Below, piece by piece: positions 1 through 6,963 of a stretch of DNA of 8,030 bases. The notes beneath the pieces are model-generated. The model worked only from the letters and a program-made list of their open reading frames with translations, had not been told where the DNA came from and searched no databases. Numbering within the stretch: the stretch's first letter is position 1; the number at the start of each line of letters is the position of its first letter. The DNA comes from Natronomonas sp. (GTDB taxonomy: Archaea; Halobacteriota; Halobacteria; Halobacteriales; Haloarculaceae), in NCBI GenBank assembly GCA_007121575.1, contig SKKJ01000254.1, positions 1 through 8,030 of the forward strand, given 5' to 3'. Both the position numbers and the translations under genes were made by a program.

Positions 1-19
1 AAGGGTTTTCCGCCTTCGC

Positions 20-649
20 TCACGCGAGCGCCCGCATCGAATAATAGAACCGCTGGAGCGCAGTGAAATGACCGACGACGGCGAGAAATACCAACAGCCA
101 GACGACAAGCGTCAACCCTCCGACCGGTGCACTGTACCCGGCTGCGATCGCCGTGACGATTCCGATGATCGCGAGTCGGTCAGCTCTCCCCACGAGGCCG
201 CCGTACACGCGGTCGAGGCCGACTGCCTGCGCTTGTGTGCCCAGATATGACGTCATTAAAACGCCGGTCACTGCCAGAAATCCGATGAGATACGCTTCGG
301 CTCCCGCGGCGAGTCCGGCGATAATAACGATATCGGCGTATCGATCGATCACGTGATCCAACAGGTCGCCCGCCTTCGAATCACTGCCTTGCTTTCGTGC
401 TAGCGCGCCGTCGAGGAGATCCATCCAACCGTTACACAACACGAACACCGCGCCGGCGATGTACCACAGAGGGTCTGCCCCGACGGTGACGACTTCGATG
501 CCTGCAAGCGTGTATGCGATTCCGGCAAGCGTGGCGAACACGAACGCGAGAACACTGACTCCGTCAGGCGTCAGCCCAATTCGGTCCGCCGCGTTGACGA
601 ACGGATCGAGAAGCCGCTCGGCCAGCGGTCTAAATTTATCCAGTGTCAT
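20..649 (-). CDS. CDP-alcohol phosphatidyltransferase (archaeal phospholipid headgroup synthase)
   Basis: This is a 209-residue integral membrane enzyme of the CDP-alcohol phosphatidyltransferase family. The diagnostic motif D-x2-D-G-x2-A-R-x8-G-x3-D-x3-D is complete: Asp77, Asp80, Gly81, Ala84, Arg85, Gly94, Asp98 and Asp102. These aspartates bind metal ions and position CDP-activated lipid for transfer to an alcohol. About six hydrophobic segments are visible, near residues 31-52, 60-74, 104-118, 119-137, 157-172 and 178-195, so the protein sits in the cytoplasmic membrane. In archaea the lipid donor would be CDP-archaeol. The acceptor (inositol phosphate, serine, glycerol phosphate or another alcohol) cannot be read from the sequence, so I give no gene symbol. 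Its ATG overlaps the adenylate kinase stop codon by four bases (ATGA, 646-649). There is no Shine-Dalgarno sequence close upstream, so translation is probably coupled to the upstream gene. Family assignment is near certain; substrate is open. Confidence 0.93.
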   Translation of the reverse strand: MTLDKFRPLAERLLDPFVNAADRIGLTPDGVSVLAFVFATLAGIAYTLAGIEVVTVGADPLWYIAGAVFVLCNGWMDLLDGALARKQGSDSKAGDLLDHVIDRYADIVIIAGLAAGAEAYLIGFLAVTGVLMTSYLGTQAQAVGLDRVYGGLVGRADRLAIIGIVTAIAAGYSAPVGGLTLVVWLLVFLAVVGHFTALQRFYYSMRALA

Positions 650-1152
650 AGATACTCGATGAAATCGACGGTTCCTGCCGACGGTGGCCGCGCACCGGTA
701 TATACCGATTCGATCTCGGTCGCTATCGATTCGGGTTCTCTTTCCGTCGTATCGATCTCGTATACTGCGTCGAGTCCGTGTCGATCGACGGCCTCCGAGA
801 GGATCACATCGAGCGCTTCGGCCTCGGCGTTTTCCTCGGCTTTCTGTCTCGTCTCGCCGCGTTCCAGCAGCCGGCGTTTCAACTCATCCGGGTGACAGCG
901 CAACACGGCGACTCGATCGACATTCAGGTGGTGAGCAAGATGTGACTCGATAAGCACTTCGTCTTCGTCGGCCAGTTCTGCTTCGATCGCATCCATATCG
1001 GCGATGAGGCTACCACGTGCTTCATCAGCGCCGGTGGTTAATTTCGCAGAATCGATGAGATCGTTCAGATGGACGACTTCTATCTCAAACTCGAGAAGCT
1101 TCGTTGCGGTTGTCTTTCCCGTTCCGGGGGTACCGGTGACTGCGACCCTCAT
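646..1152 (-). CDS. Archaeal adenylate kinase, Fap7/hCINAP type (COG1936)
   Basis: This is a 168-residue P-loop kinase that should convert ATP + AMP to 2 ADP in the cytoplasm. The Walker A motif GTPGTGKT lies at residues 7-14, directly after the first beta strand, as usual for this family. The segment ESHLAHH at 69-75 and the RGET..KAEEN.EAEALDVI region (98-117) are typical of the putative archaeal adenylate kinase/Fap7 group. Eukaryotic members also help mature the small ribosomal subunit, so a ribosome role is possible but not shown here. The open frame extends 23 codons further upstream, but the ATG at 1152 is preferred. It places the P-loop at the usual N-terminal distance and forms an ATGA overlap with the hisC stop. 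A perfect anti-16S match (GGAGGTG on the minus strand, near 1167-1173) lies about 15 bases upstream, farther than the usual spacing. Confidence 0.9.
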   Translation of the reverse strand: MRVAVTGTPGTGKTTATKLLEFEIEVVHLNDLIDSAKLTTGADEARGSLIADMDAIEAELADEDEVLIESHLAHHLNVDRVAVLRCHPDELKRRLLERGETRQKAEENAEAEALDVILSEAVDRHGLDAVYEIDTTEREPESIATEIESVYTGARPPSAGTVDFIEYL

Positions 1153-2216
1153 AACAGGCCGTTGAGCACCTCCACAGCGCGTTTCGTCTCCTCGCGCGTC
1201 CCACACGTAATCCGAATACATTCAGGGAGGCCAAAGGACGTCGTATCCCGAACGATAACCCCCTCTCGTTGTGCCGCGGCGGTGATCTCGCTGCCGTTAT
1301 CGACTTCACACAGGACGAAGTTCCCGGCGCTCTCCCACGTCTGACACTCGAGGTTTTCGTATATGTACTCTCTCGCCCACGCGGCGGTCTCAACGGTCCT
1401 CTCGACGTGGGATGCATCGTCCAGCGCGGCGAGCCCCGCTCGGCAGGCGATCTCTGAGGCGGCAAACGGCGTGTTGACTCGGGCGTACGCGTCTGCCCAC
1501 GCATCGGAGACGACCGCGTATCCCAACCGGAGCCCGGCCAGTCCGTGCGCTTTCGAAAACGTCCGAATGACCGCGATATCATCGCGTTCTCGCACGAGCG
1601 GAACGGCTGATGGGCTGGCGGAGAACTCGCCATACGCTTCATCGATGACGACGAGCGTCTCCTCGGCGGTTTCTTCCGCGATCGTTTCGACATCCGCGAC
1701 CGAAACTTCGCTCCCGGTCGGGTTGTGCGGACTCGTGAGATAGACGATTCGCTCGTCGCTGTAGTGTTCGAGAATTCCGTCAACGGATTGGGTGAACCCG
1801 TCCGCTTTTTCGATCGGATATTCGTTCACACTGCCGTGATGATATCTGGCGCTCATCCCGTAATAGGCGAATCCGGGTGTCGGTACGAGCACCTCTTCTC
1901 CGGGACGTAACATCGCCCGAGAGAGGTAATCGAGCGCGCCGTCCCCGCCGTTCGCCAACCATATCTGTCCAGAATCGACTGAAAGCCGGTCTGCGAGCCG
2001 TTCTCGAAGGTCTGCCGCAGAGGATTTCGGATACGTGTGTACCATCGGCGCGTGCGCTTTGACCGCCTCTACTGCTTTCGGGGAGGGGCCGAACGCGTTT
2101 TCGTTCGATGAGAGCTTGATCAGCGTTTCTTCGTCGAGACCCAACTCGCGGGCGACTTCTCCGACCCCACGACCGGCCTCGTAGGCTACATGCGCTGACA
2201 GGTCCCGTGGTTGCAT
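1149..2216 (-). CDS. hisC: Histidinol-phosphate aminotransferase
   Basis: This is a 355-residue PLP enzyme of aminotransferase fold type I. It converts imidazole-acetol phosphate plus glutamate to histidinol phosphate plus 2-oxoglutarate in histidine synthesis. Visible hallmarks are the N-terminal KLSSNENAFGPSP (34-46), NPTG at 165-168, the DEAY motif at 192-195 with the PLP-contacting Asp192, the Schiff-base Lys222 in SKAHGLAGLRLGY, and a C-terminal Arg335 (CIRITCGT) that would bind the substrate carboxylate. Length is normal for the family. The frame opens at 2255, but the ATG at 2216 (MQPRDLSAHVAYEAG) is the better start. It gives the usual haloarchaeal N-terminus and has a TTAAG element 25-30 bases upstream, which fits a leaderless transcript. 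It is the first gene of the minus-strand operon. No other his genes are in the window, so the pathway is scattered, as is usual in haloarchaea. Confidence 0.95.
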   Translation of the reverse strand: MQPRDLSAHVAYEAGRGVGEVARELGLDEETLIKLSSNENAFGPSPKAVEAVKAHAPMVHTYPKSSAADLRERLADRLSVDSGQIWLANGGDGALDYLSRAMLRPGEEVLVPTPGFAYYGMSARYHHGSVNEYPIEKADGFTQSVDGILEHYSDERIVYLTSPHNPTGSEVSVADVETIAEETAEETLVVIDEAYGEFSASPSAVPLVRERDDIAVIRTFSKAHGLAGLRLGYAVVSDAWADAYARVNTPFAASEIACRAGLAALDDASHVERTVETAAWAREYIYENLECQTWESAGNFVLCEVDNGSEITAAAQREGVIVRDTTSFGLPECIRITCGTREETKRAVEVLNGLL

Positions 2217-2240
2217 ACCGGAGACAAGCGCACCACGGGT

Positions 2241-2246
2241 CTTAAG
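2241..2246 (-). promoter_or_regulatory. Putative TATA element for the hisC operon
   Basis: The sequence CTTAAG lies 25-30 bases upstream of the hisC ATG at 2216, read on the minus strand. This is the spacing expected when haloarchaeal transcription starts at or within a few bases of the start codon. The surrounding sequence is GC-rich, so this is the only AT-rich element at that distance. It is only a partial match to a haloarchaeal TATA box. Confidence 0.45.
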
Positions 2247-2272
2247 CGTGCTCAACGACTGCGCAACTCAGT

Positions 2273-2293
2273 GCTAACGTTTATCGTTTTAGC
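2273..2293. promoter_or_regulatory. Imperfect palindrome over the formate dehydrogenase operon promoter (candidate operator)
   Basis: The arms GCTAA (2273-2277) and TTAGC (2289-2293) are inverted repeats separated by 11 bases. Inside them AACG (2276-2279) and CGTT (2285-2288) also pair around a 5-base centre, TTTAT. The right arm carries two extra T residues. The dyad covers the putative TATA element of the plus-strand operon, so a protein bound here would block TBP. No regulator gene is in the window. The arms are short, so chance remains possible. Confidence 0.35.
2280..2284 (+). promoter_or_regulatory. Putative TATA element for the formate dehydrogenase operon
   Basis: TTTAT lies 25-29 bases before the ATG at 2309, which fits a leaderless or near-leaderless transcript. 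A second AT-rich stretch, TTTTAG (2287-2292), is too close to the ATG to act as the TATA box if transcription starts at the start codon. The 92-base divergent gap 2217-2308 thus holds one promoter for each direction. Confidence 0.5.
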
Positions 2294-2308
2294 ATGTAAC
2301 CGTGAGAT

Positions 2309-3769
2309 ATGTCCGCGACCGGTGTCGAGGCTGGACCGTTGATACGGATCACCAGCGATATGCCAGATTGTCGATCCGTCGTCGCAGAACTCGAAGCGAC
2401 CGTTGAGGTCCCGGTAACGAGCGTCGGGCCGGCCGGCACACCGTTCTCGATGTGTCTGTATACGTTGGCGGGTCGGACGGCGATTTTCACGGAGCAAACA
2501 CTCACCGAGATAGTCAACGCCGCGAAGGCGCTCGAACGTGGTGAACTCCCGACGGAGAACGCATACGCGGTTGTCGAGCACGATGTCGAAATCTCGAAAC
2601 TCCCGATTCCGAACTCGGGACCGCTTTCGGTCGGCACGCGTCGGATCCTCGGGCCGTGCGGTTGGGTCGATCCGACCGTCCGACCGGAACCGATCGCCGA
2701 AGAGATCGATACCGAATCGGTTTTTGATCGGGTTCGAGCCGTTGGTCTCCGAGGCCGCGGAAGAGCCGACGGGGCAGCCGGTGAGGTCCTCACTGATATC
2801 TGGAAACCAGCCGCCGAAGCTGAGGGCGAACCCGTCGTCGTCGTTCACACAGCTGACACCGACTGTCGGATCGACGAACTGCTCTGTCGAAGCGTCCCTG
2901 GATACGTTCTCGACGGTGCACGAACCGTCGCCGAAGCGATCGGTGCGACCGACGTGGCCGTCATGACCACTGAGCCGTCTTTCGAACCACTCGAAGTCGT
3001 CGCAGATGGCGAGATCATCCACCGTGCGCCCGATTCGTTTCTGATCGGGGAACCGACGATGGCGCTCGAAGCGCTCGAGGGAAACGACCGAATCGAAGCC
3101 CGTCGAAGACCGCCCGGGCCGGAAGAATGGGGACTGTATGGTCGCCCGACCGTTATCCACACGCCGCGGACGCTGTTACAACTCCGAGCGCTCCTCGACG
3201 GGGCGGCGTTCGATCCCGAGAACGCCGACCCGGGCACCCGACTCGTTTCGGTCCGGGGTGCTGTAACCGCGCCGGCAGTTGTTGAGTTGCGGACCGAGAG
3301 CTCCCTCTCGAAGGCACTCGAAGCGGTCGAACCGGGCGGCGAACGGTACGTCGTGGGCGGGAAATTCGGTGGTTTCACCGAGTCGCTCGATCTGCCGGCG
3401 AGTGTGCAGGCGCTTTCGGCGGCTGGATTCGGAACCGAGGGTGTCGTGGAGGTGCTCGGCCCGGGTGAGTGCGTCGTCGCGACTGTCGGCGAGCGCGCCG
3501 CTTTCGCTCGCGAGACGAACTGTGGACGATGCGTCCCGTGTCGTGAGGGATCGAAACAACTGCACAAATCGCTCAGAAGCGTCTACGACGGGAAATTCGA
3601 CCCCGAGGCCCTCCGGACACTCTCGCGAGTCATGGGTGCGACAAGCCTCTGTGCGTTCGGAGAAGCCGCTGCCCGTCCGATCACGACGGCGCTCGAAGCG
3701 TTTGAACCCGAATTTCGCGCTCACGCGGAGGGGCGCTGTCCTGCCGGATCGTGCGGAGGCCTCCAATGA
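2309..3769 (+). CDS. NuoF/FdsB-like iron-sulfur subunit of a formate dehydrogenase, with degenerate flavin site
   Basis: This is a 486-residue homologue of NADH dehydrogenase subunit NuoF and of the diaphorase subunit FdsB/HoxF. The N-terminal ~110 residues are not assigned. From Cys117 (ILGPCGWVDP) the sequence follows the NuoF plan: a degraded Rossmann-like flavin domain (about 135-295), an SLBB domain (about 308-345, RLVSVRGAVTAPAVVEL), and a C-terminal [4Fe-4S] domain with Cys405, Cys408, Cys411 (CGRCVPCREG) and Cys448 (SLCAFGEAA). The tail has CPAGSC (477-482), as in some hydrogenase and formate dehydrogenase diaphorase subunits. The FMN loop GRGGAGFPTG is replaced by GRGRADGAAG, NADEGEPG by TADTDCRI, GEET by GEPT, and NN by HT, so FMN/NADH binding looks lost. 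It is co-translated with fdhA (ATGA overlap), so it is probably the electron-relay partner of that subunit. The start at 2309 has a TATA-like element 25-29 bases upstream. Confidence 0.88.
   Translation: MSATGVEAGPLIRITSDMPDCRSVVAELEATVEVPVTSVGPAGTPFSMCLYTLAGRTAIFTEQTLTEIVNAAKALERGELPTENAYAVVEHDVEISKLPIPNSGPLSVGTRRILGPCGWVDPTVRPEPIAEEIDTESVFDRVRAVGLRGRGRADGAAGEVLTDIWKPAAEAEGEPVVVVHTADTDCRIDELLCRSVPGYVLDGARTVAEAIGATDVAVMTTEPSFEPLEVVADGEIIHRAPDSFLIGEPTMALEALEGNDRIEARRRPPGPEEWGLYGRPTVIHTPRTLLQLRALLDGAAFDPENADPGTRLVSVRGAVTAPAVVELRTESSLSKALEAVEPGGERYVVGGKFGGFTESLDLPASVQALSAAGFGTEGVVEVLGPGECVVATVGERAAFARETNCGRCVPCREGSKQLHKSLRSVYDGKFDPEALRTLSRVMGATSLCAFGEAAARPITTALEAFEPEFRAHAEGRCPAGSCGGLQ
3755..3759 (+). 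promoter_or_regulatory. Shine-Dalgarno sequence for fdhA
   Basis: GGAGG lies 6 bases before the ATG at 3766 and inside the end of the preceding gene. It decides the start: the in-frame GTG at 3751 lies upstream of this site and has no such signal. The site, together with the ATGA overlap, indicates internal initiation coupled to translation of the NuoF-like subunit. Confidence 0.8.
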
Positions 3770-6700
3770 GTACCGATGAAACGGGGATCGCTGAGGAGGA
3801 CACGGTCCATCCTCGCATTCCCGAGATCGAAGACCCTCGGGCGTCGACGCCACTGACCGAAACGTTTCGAACGGGAACGGCCAACGATCCGCCACGACCC
3901 GAGCGAGCGGGCGGATCTGCCGACAATCCGACGACGCTCACCGTCGACGGTCAGACCGTTATCGTCCCACCCGGCGGGACGCTTCTCGATGCGGTCAACG
4001 CCGCCGGACGCGAGGTGCCTGCGCTGTGTCACTACGACCGTGATACGGAAGCCGCCGAAGAAATCGGACCGCGGACGACGTGTCGGACGTGTGTGGTCGA
4101 AACCGACGACGACGGTCTCGTCGCCGCCTGCTCGACACCGGCGACCGATGGGGCCGTTATCGAGACGAACGCGCCCGCCGCCGCGGAGGCCCGCTCGCAC
4201 AACCTCGATCTGGTGCTTTCGAATCACAACCTGCGGTGTACGACCTGCGGGAAGAACGGTCGGTGCGAGCTACAGGATACGGCGATCGAAGCCGGAGTCA
4301 CGCATCCTCGATACGGCGTCCTCGATAACCGGGATCTCTACGAACCGCTCGACCCGACGGCGGCGATCCAGATCGACCGCAACAAGTGTATCCTCTGTAA
4401 TCGGTGCGTCGATGCCTGCAACGACGTGCAAGTCGAGGGCGTCTTGCGCATCGAAGGATCCGGTGAGAACACTCGAATCGGATTTCAGACCGACGTCGAG
4501 ACGATGGCGGATTCGACCTGTGTCTCTTGCGGTCACTGCGCGACCGTCTGTCCGACCGGGAGCCTCGTCGAAGGCGGCCTCGTCGACGCGACAACGCTGC
4601 CGTTCCCCGGATTCACGCAGCGAAACTCCGTCGGAAGCGTGCTGAAATCGAAGCGAGAACGTGACCGCGAGCGGAGCAGTACGCGGATCGATTCGGCCGC
4701 CGATACGGACGTATCCGGCGTCGCTCGATTCATGGCTAAAGCGAAGCGGAGAGCGGGAGAGACGGCCGATCGAGCGATCAGAACCGGCGAACACCTCGCT
4801 GAGGACATCGCTGCCGGCGTCTTCTCTGAAGGGATCCTTTTCGGAATCGCGAAGCGGGTCGGAGACGCCAGACTCGACCGGCTTGACCGAACCGAGACGA
4901 CCTGCGGATACTGCGCCGTCGGCTGTCGGTTCGAACTCTACAGCGATGATGCGCGCGTACTCGGAGTTCGAGCGACCGATCCCGACGCCGCGCCCGCGAA
5001 CGATTTCTCGACGTGTGTGAAAGGCAAGTTCGGCTACGGGTTCATCGGGCGTGACGATCGGCTCAAGACGCCGCTTGTACGCGATGGTGACGAGTTTCGG
5101 GAGGCGTCGTGGGATGAGGCGCTCACGACAGTCGCCTCCGGACTCGAAGCGATCCGAGACGAACACGGATCGGATGCGCTCGCGTGTTTCGCTTCCTCGA
5201 AATGCACGAACGAGGAAGACTATCTGATGCAGAAGTTCGCTCGAACCGTTCTCGGGACGAAGAACATCGACAACTGCGCTCGGCTGTGTCACTCCTCTAC
5301 GGTCGCCGCACTGCTCGGGACGGTCGGCTACGGCGCGATGTCGAACAGCATCGACGACGTTGCGAATGCAGATTGTTATCTGTTCTCGGGGACGAACACG
5401 ACCGAATCACACCCTGTCTTGGCGACGAAGGTGAAACGCAACGTTCGGGACGGGGCGACGCTCATCGTCGTCGATCCTCGAAAGGTCGGCATCGCGGAAC
5501 ACGCGGATCAGTATCTCCGTTCGAAGCCCGGCTACGACATCGCGTGGATGAACGGCATGGCCCGCCACATCATCGAGAACGATCTCCACGATGTCGACTT
5601 CATCGATGAGCACGTCCACGATTTCGACGCGTTGAGGCGGAAGGTCGAGCCGTTCACTCCCGAGGAAGTCGAGCGACTCACCGAAATCCCGGCCGAGGCG
5701 CTCACGACGGCCGCGGAGCGAATCGCGACCGCCGATTCGGTGGTCTTCGGCTGGGCCATGGGGCTGACACAGCATTCACACGGCACCAACAACGTCCGGG
5801 CGATGGCGAATCTCGCGCTGTTAACCGGTAACGTCGGGAAACCAAACGCCGGTCTTTCACCCTTCCGCGGTCACAACAACGTGCAGGGCGGCGGCGGTGA
5901 CATGGGGACGCTTCCGAACAAACTCCCCGGCTACCAGGACGTGACCGATCCCGACGTGCTCGATCTCTTCGAGGACGCGTGGGGTGTCCGCCCGCCCGGC
6001 GATGTCGGATTGAAGGTGACGGAGACGTTCGAGGCGATCCACGACGGCGACGTGAAGGGGCTGTACGTGATGGGCGAGAACCCGGCGCTCTCGGAGCCGG
6101 ATATCACTCACGCCGAGGAGGCCCTTGCGAAGACCGACTTCCTCGTCGTGCAGGATCTGTTCATGACGGAAACCGCCGAACATGCCGATGTCGTGTTACC
6201 GGCGGCCGCCTTTGCCGAAAAAGACGGGACGTTCACCAACACCGAACGGCGAGTCCAGCGCGTCGGAAAAGCCCTTGACCCACCGGGGCTGGCGAGACAG
6301 GATTGGGAGATCATTCAATCGCTCGCCAACCGAATCGAACACGGTGGGCCGCGGTGGGAGTATGATTCCCCGACAGCGATCTTCGACGAACTGACCGACG
6401 TGACGCCGATATACGGCGGGATGACCCACGAGCGTATCGAACGCGAAAGCGGCCTCCAGTGGCCCTGTCCCGACGCCGATCACCCCGGGACGCGGTTCTT
6501 ATACGAGGACGAATTCAACTTCCCCGACGGGAAGGCCCGATTCGTCCCCTCCGATATGGGCGAACCCGGCGAGTTGCCGAGTGAAGCGTATCCGCTGACG
6601 CTTTCGACCGGCCGCGTGCTGTATCATTTCCATACGGGAACGCTCACCCGTCGCGTTGAGGAGATCACCGATCACGTTCCCGAAAGCTTCGTCGAGATCC

Positions 6701-6945
6701 ACCCGGAGACGGCCGACTCGCTCGGCGTCGATGACGGGCAACGGGTCCGTGTCGAGTCAGAACGTGGTCACATCGAGGTTCGAGCACAGGTAACCGAACG
6801 GCCGGGGAAGGGCGTCGTCTTCATCCCCATGCATTTCGCCGAAGGGGCGGTGAACACGCTGACCGGTGAGCGATACGATCCGACGAGCGGCATCCCTGAA
6901 TACAAAATCTCGAGCGTCCGGATCGAACCGATTAATACGGACTGA
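3766..6945 (+). CDS. fdhA: Formate dehydrogenase catalytic (alpha) subunit with NuoG-type iron-sulfur N-terminus
   Basis: This 1059-residue enzyme should oxidise formate to CO2 at a molybdenum or tungsten bis-MGD centre. Numbering is from the ATG at 3766. After an acidic ~55-residue lead comes a [2Fe-2S] domain (Cys88, Cys106, Cys109, Cys122), a His-Cys cluster (His154, Cys158, Cys161, Cys167), two [4Fe-4S] sites (Cys208/211/214/218 and Cys252/255/258/262), a ~100-residue linker, and the catalytic domain. That domain has its own [4Fe-4S] site (Cys380/383/387/417), Lys419, the metal ligand Cys508 followed by His509 (CARLCHSSTVAAL), Arg701 (RGHNNVQG) and a C-terminal dinucleotide-binding domain (about 942-1050, TGRVLYHFHTGT). 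Cys-His plus Arg distinguishes formate dehydrogenases from nitrate reductases in this family. The ligand is Cys (TGT), not selenocysteine. No Tat signal is visible, so it is probably cytoplasmic. The layout matches bacterial FdsA. The physiological substrate is inferred from homology. Confidence 0.92.
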   Translation: MSTDETGIAEEDTVHPRIPEIEDPRASTPLTETFRTGTANDPPRPERAGGSADNPTTLTVDGQTVIVPPGGTLLDAVNAAGREVPALCHYDRDTEAAEEIGPRTTCRTCVVETDDDGLVAACSTPATDGAVIETNAPAAAEARSHNLDLVLSNHNLRCTTCGKNGRCELQDTAIEAGVTHPRYGVLDNRDLYEPLDPTAAIQIDRNKCILCNRCVDACNDVQVEGVLRIEGSGENTRIGFQTDVETMADSTCVSCGHCATVCPTGSLVEGGLVDATTLPFPGFTQRNSVGSVLKSKRERDRERSSTRIDSAADTDVSGVARFMAKAKRRAGETADRAIRTGEHLAEDIAAGVFSEGILFGIAKRVGDARLDRLDRTETTCGYCAVGCRFELYSDDARVLGVRATDPDAAPANDFSTCVKGKFGYGFIGRDDRLKTPLVRDGDEFREASWDEALTTVASGLEAIRDEHGSDALACFASSKCTNEEDYLMQKFARTVLGTKNIDNCARLCHSSTVAALLGTVGYGAMSNSIDDVANADCYLFSGTNTTESHPVLATKVKRNVRDGATLIVVDPRKVGIAEHADQYLRSKPGYDIAWMNGMARHIIENDLHDVDFIDEHVHDFDALRRKVEPFTPEEVERLTEIPAEALTTAAERIATADSVVFGWAMGLTQHSHGTNNVRAMANLALLTGNVGKPNAGLSPFRGHNNVQGGGGDMGTLPNKLPGYQDVTDPDVLDLFEDAWGVRPPGDVGLKVTETFEAIHDGDVKGLYVMGENPALSEPDITHAEEALAKTDFLVVQDLFMTETAEHADVVLPAAAFAEKDGTFTNTERRVQRVGKALDPPGLARQDWEIIQSLANRIEHGGPRWEYDSPTAIFDELTDVTPIYGGMTHERIERESGLQWPCPDADHPGTRFLYEDEFNFPDGKARFVPSDMGEPGELPSEAYPLTLSTGRVLYHFHTGTLTRRVEEITDHVPESFVEIHPETADSLGVDDGQRVRVESERGHIEVRAQVTERPGKGVVFIPMHFAEGAVNTLTGERYDPTSGIPEYKISSVRIEPINTD
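6932..6937 (+). promoter_or_regulatory. Possible internal TATA element for mobA
   Basis: TTAATA lies 27-32 bases before the mobA ATG, inside the last codons of fdhA. The spacing fits a leaderless internal promoter, and mobA has no Shine-Dalgarno sequence in the 18-base gap. If used, it would let mobA be made without the dehydrogenase operon. It is a single short match and may be coincidental. Confidence 0.3.
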
Positions 6946-6963
6946 ACGCCAATCCGGTTGTGT

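Noticed and set aside
17..30. Hairpin CGCTC-ACGC-GAGCG at the end of the lipid synthase gene as a terminator
   Set aside because: It overlaps the last codons, is short, and is not followed by a T-run on the minus strand; archaeal terminators are mainly T-rich tracts.
1085..1783. Open frame of 232 codons on the minus strand inside hisC
   Set aside because: It is a shifted frame of hisC; the predicted protein is very Arg/Ser-rich and basic, unlike haloarchaeal proteins.
2252..3160. Open frame of 302 codons on the minus strand overlapping the NuoF-like gene
   Set aside because: The plus-strand frame carries NuoF family motifs and the promoter signals; the antisense product is Arg- and Asp-rich with no domain.
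3751..3765. GTG start for fdhA five codons upstream
   Set aside because: The GGAGG at 3755-3759 lies downstream of this GTG and 6 bases before the ATG at 3766, so the ATG is the start.
4270..5292. Open frame of 340 codons on the minus strand inside fdhA
   Set aside because: It is antisense to well-conserved iron-sulfur and molybdopterin motifs, shows no recognisable domain, and long antisense frames are expected from codon bias in GC-rich haloarchaeal DNA.
5281..5295. Possible selenocysteine site in FdhA
   Set aside because: The metal-ligand codon is TGT (Cys), the frame has no internal TGA, and haloarchaea are not known to make selenocysteine.
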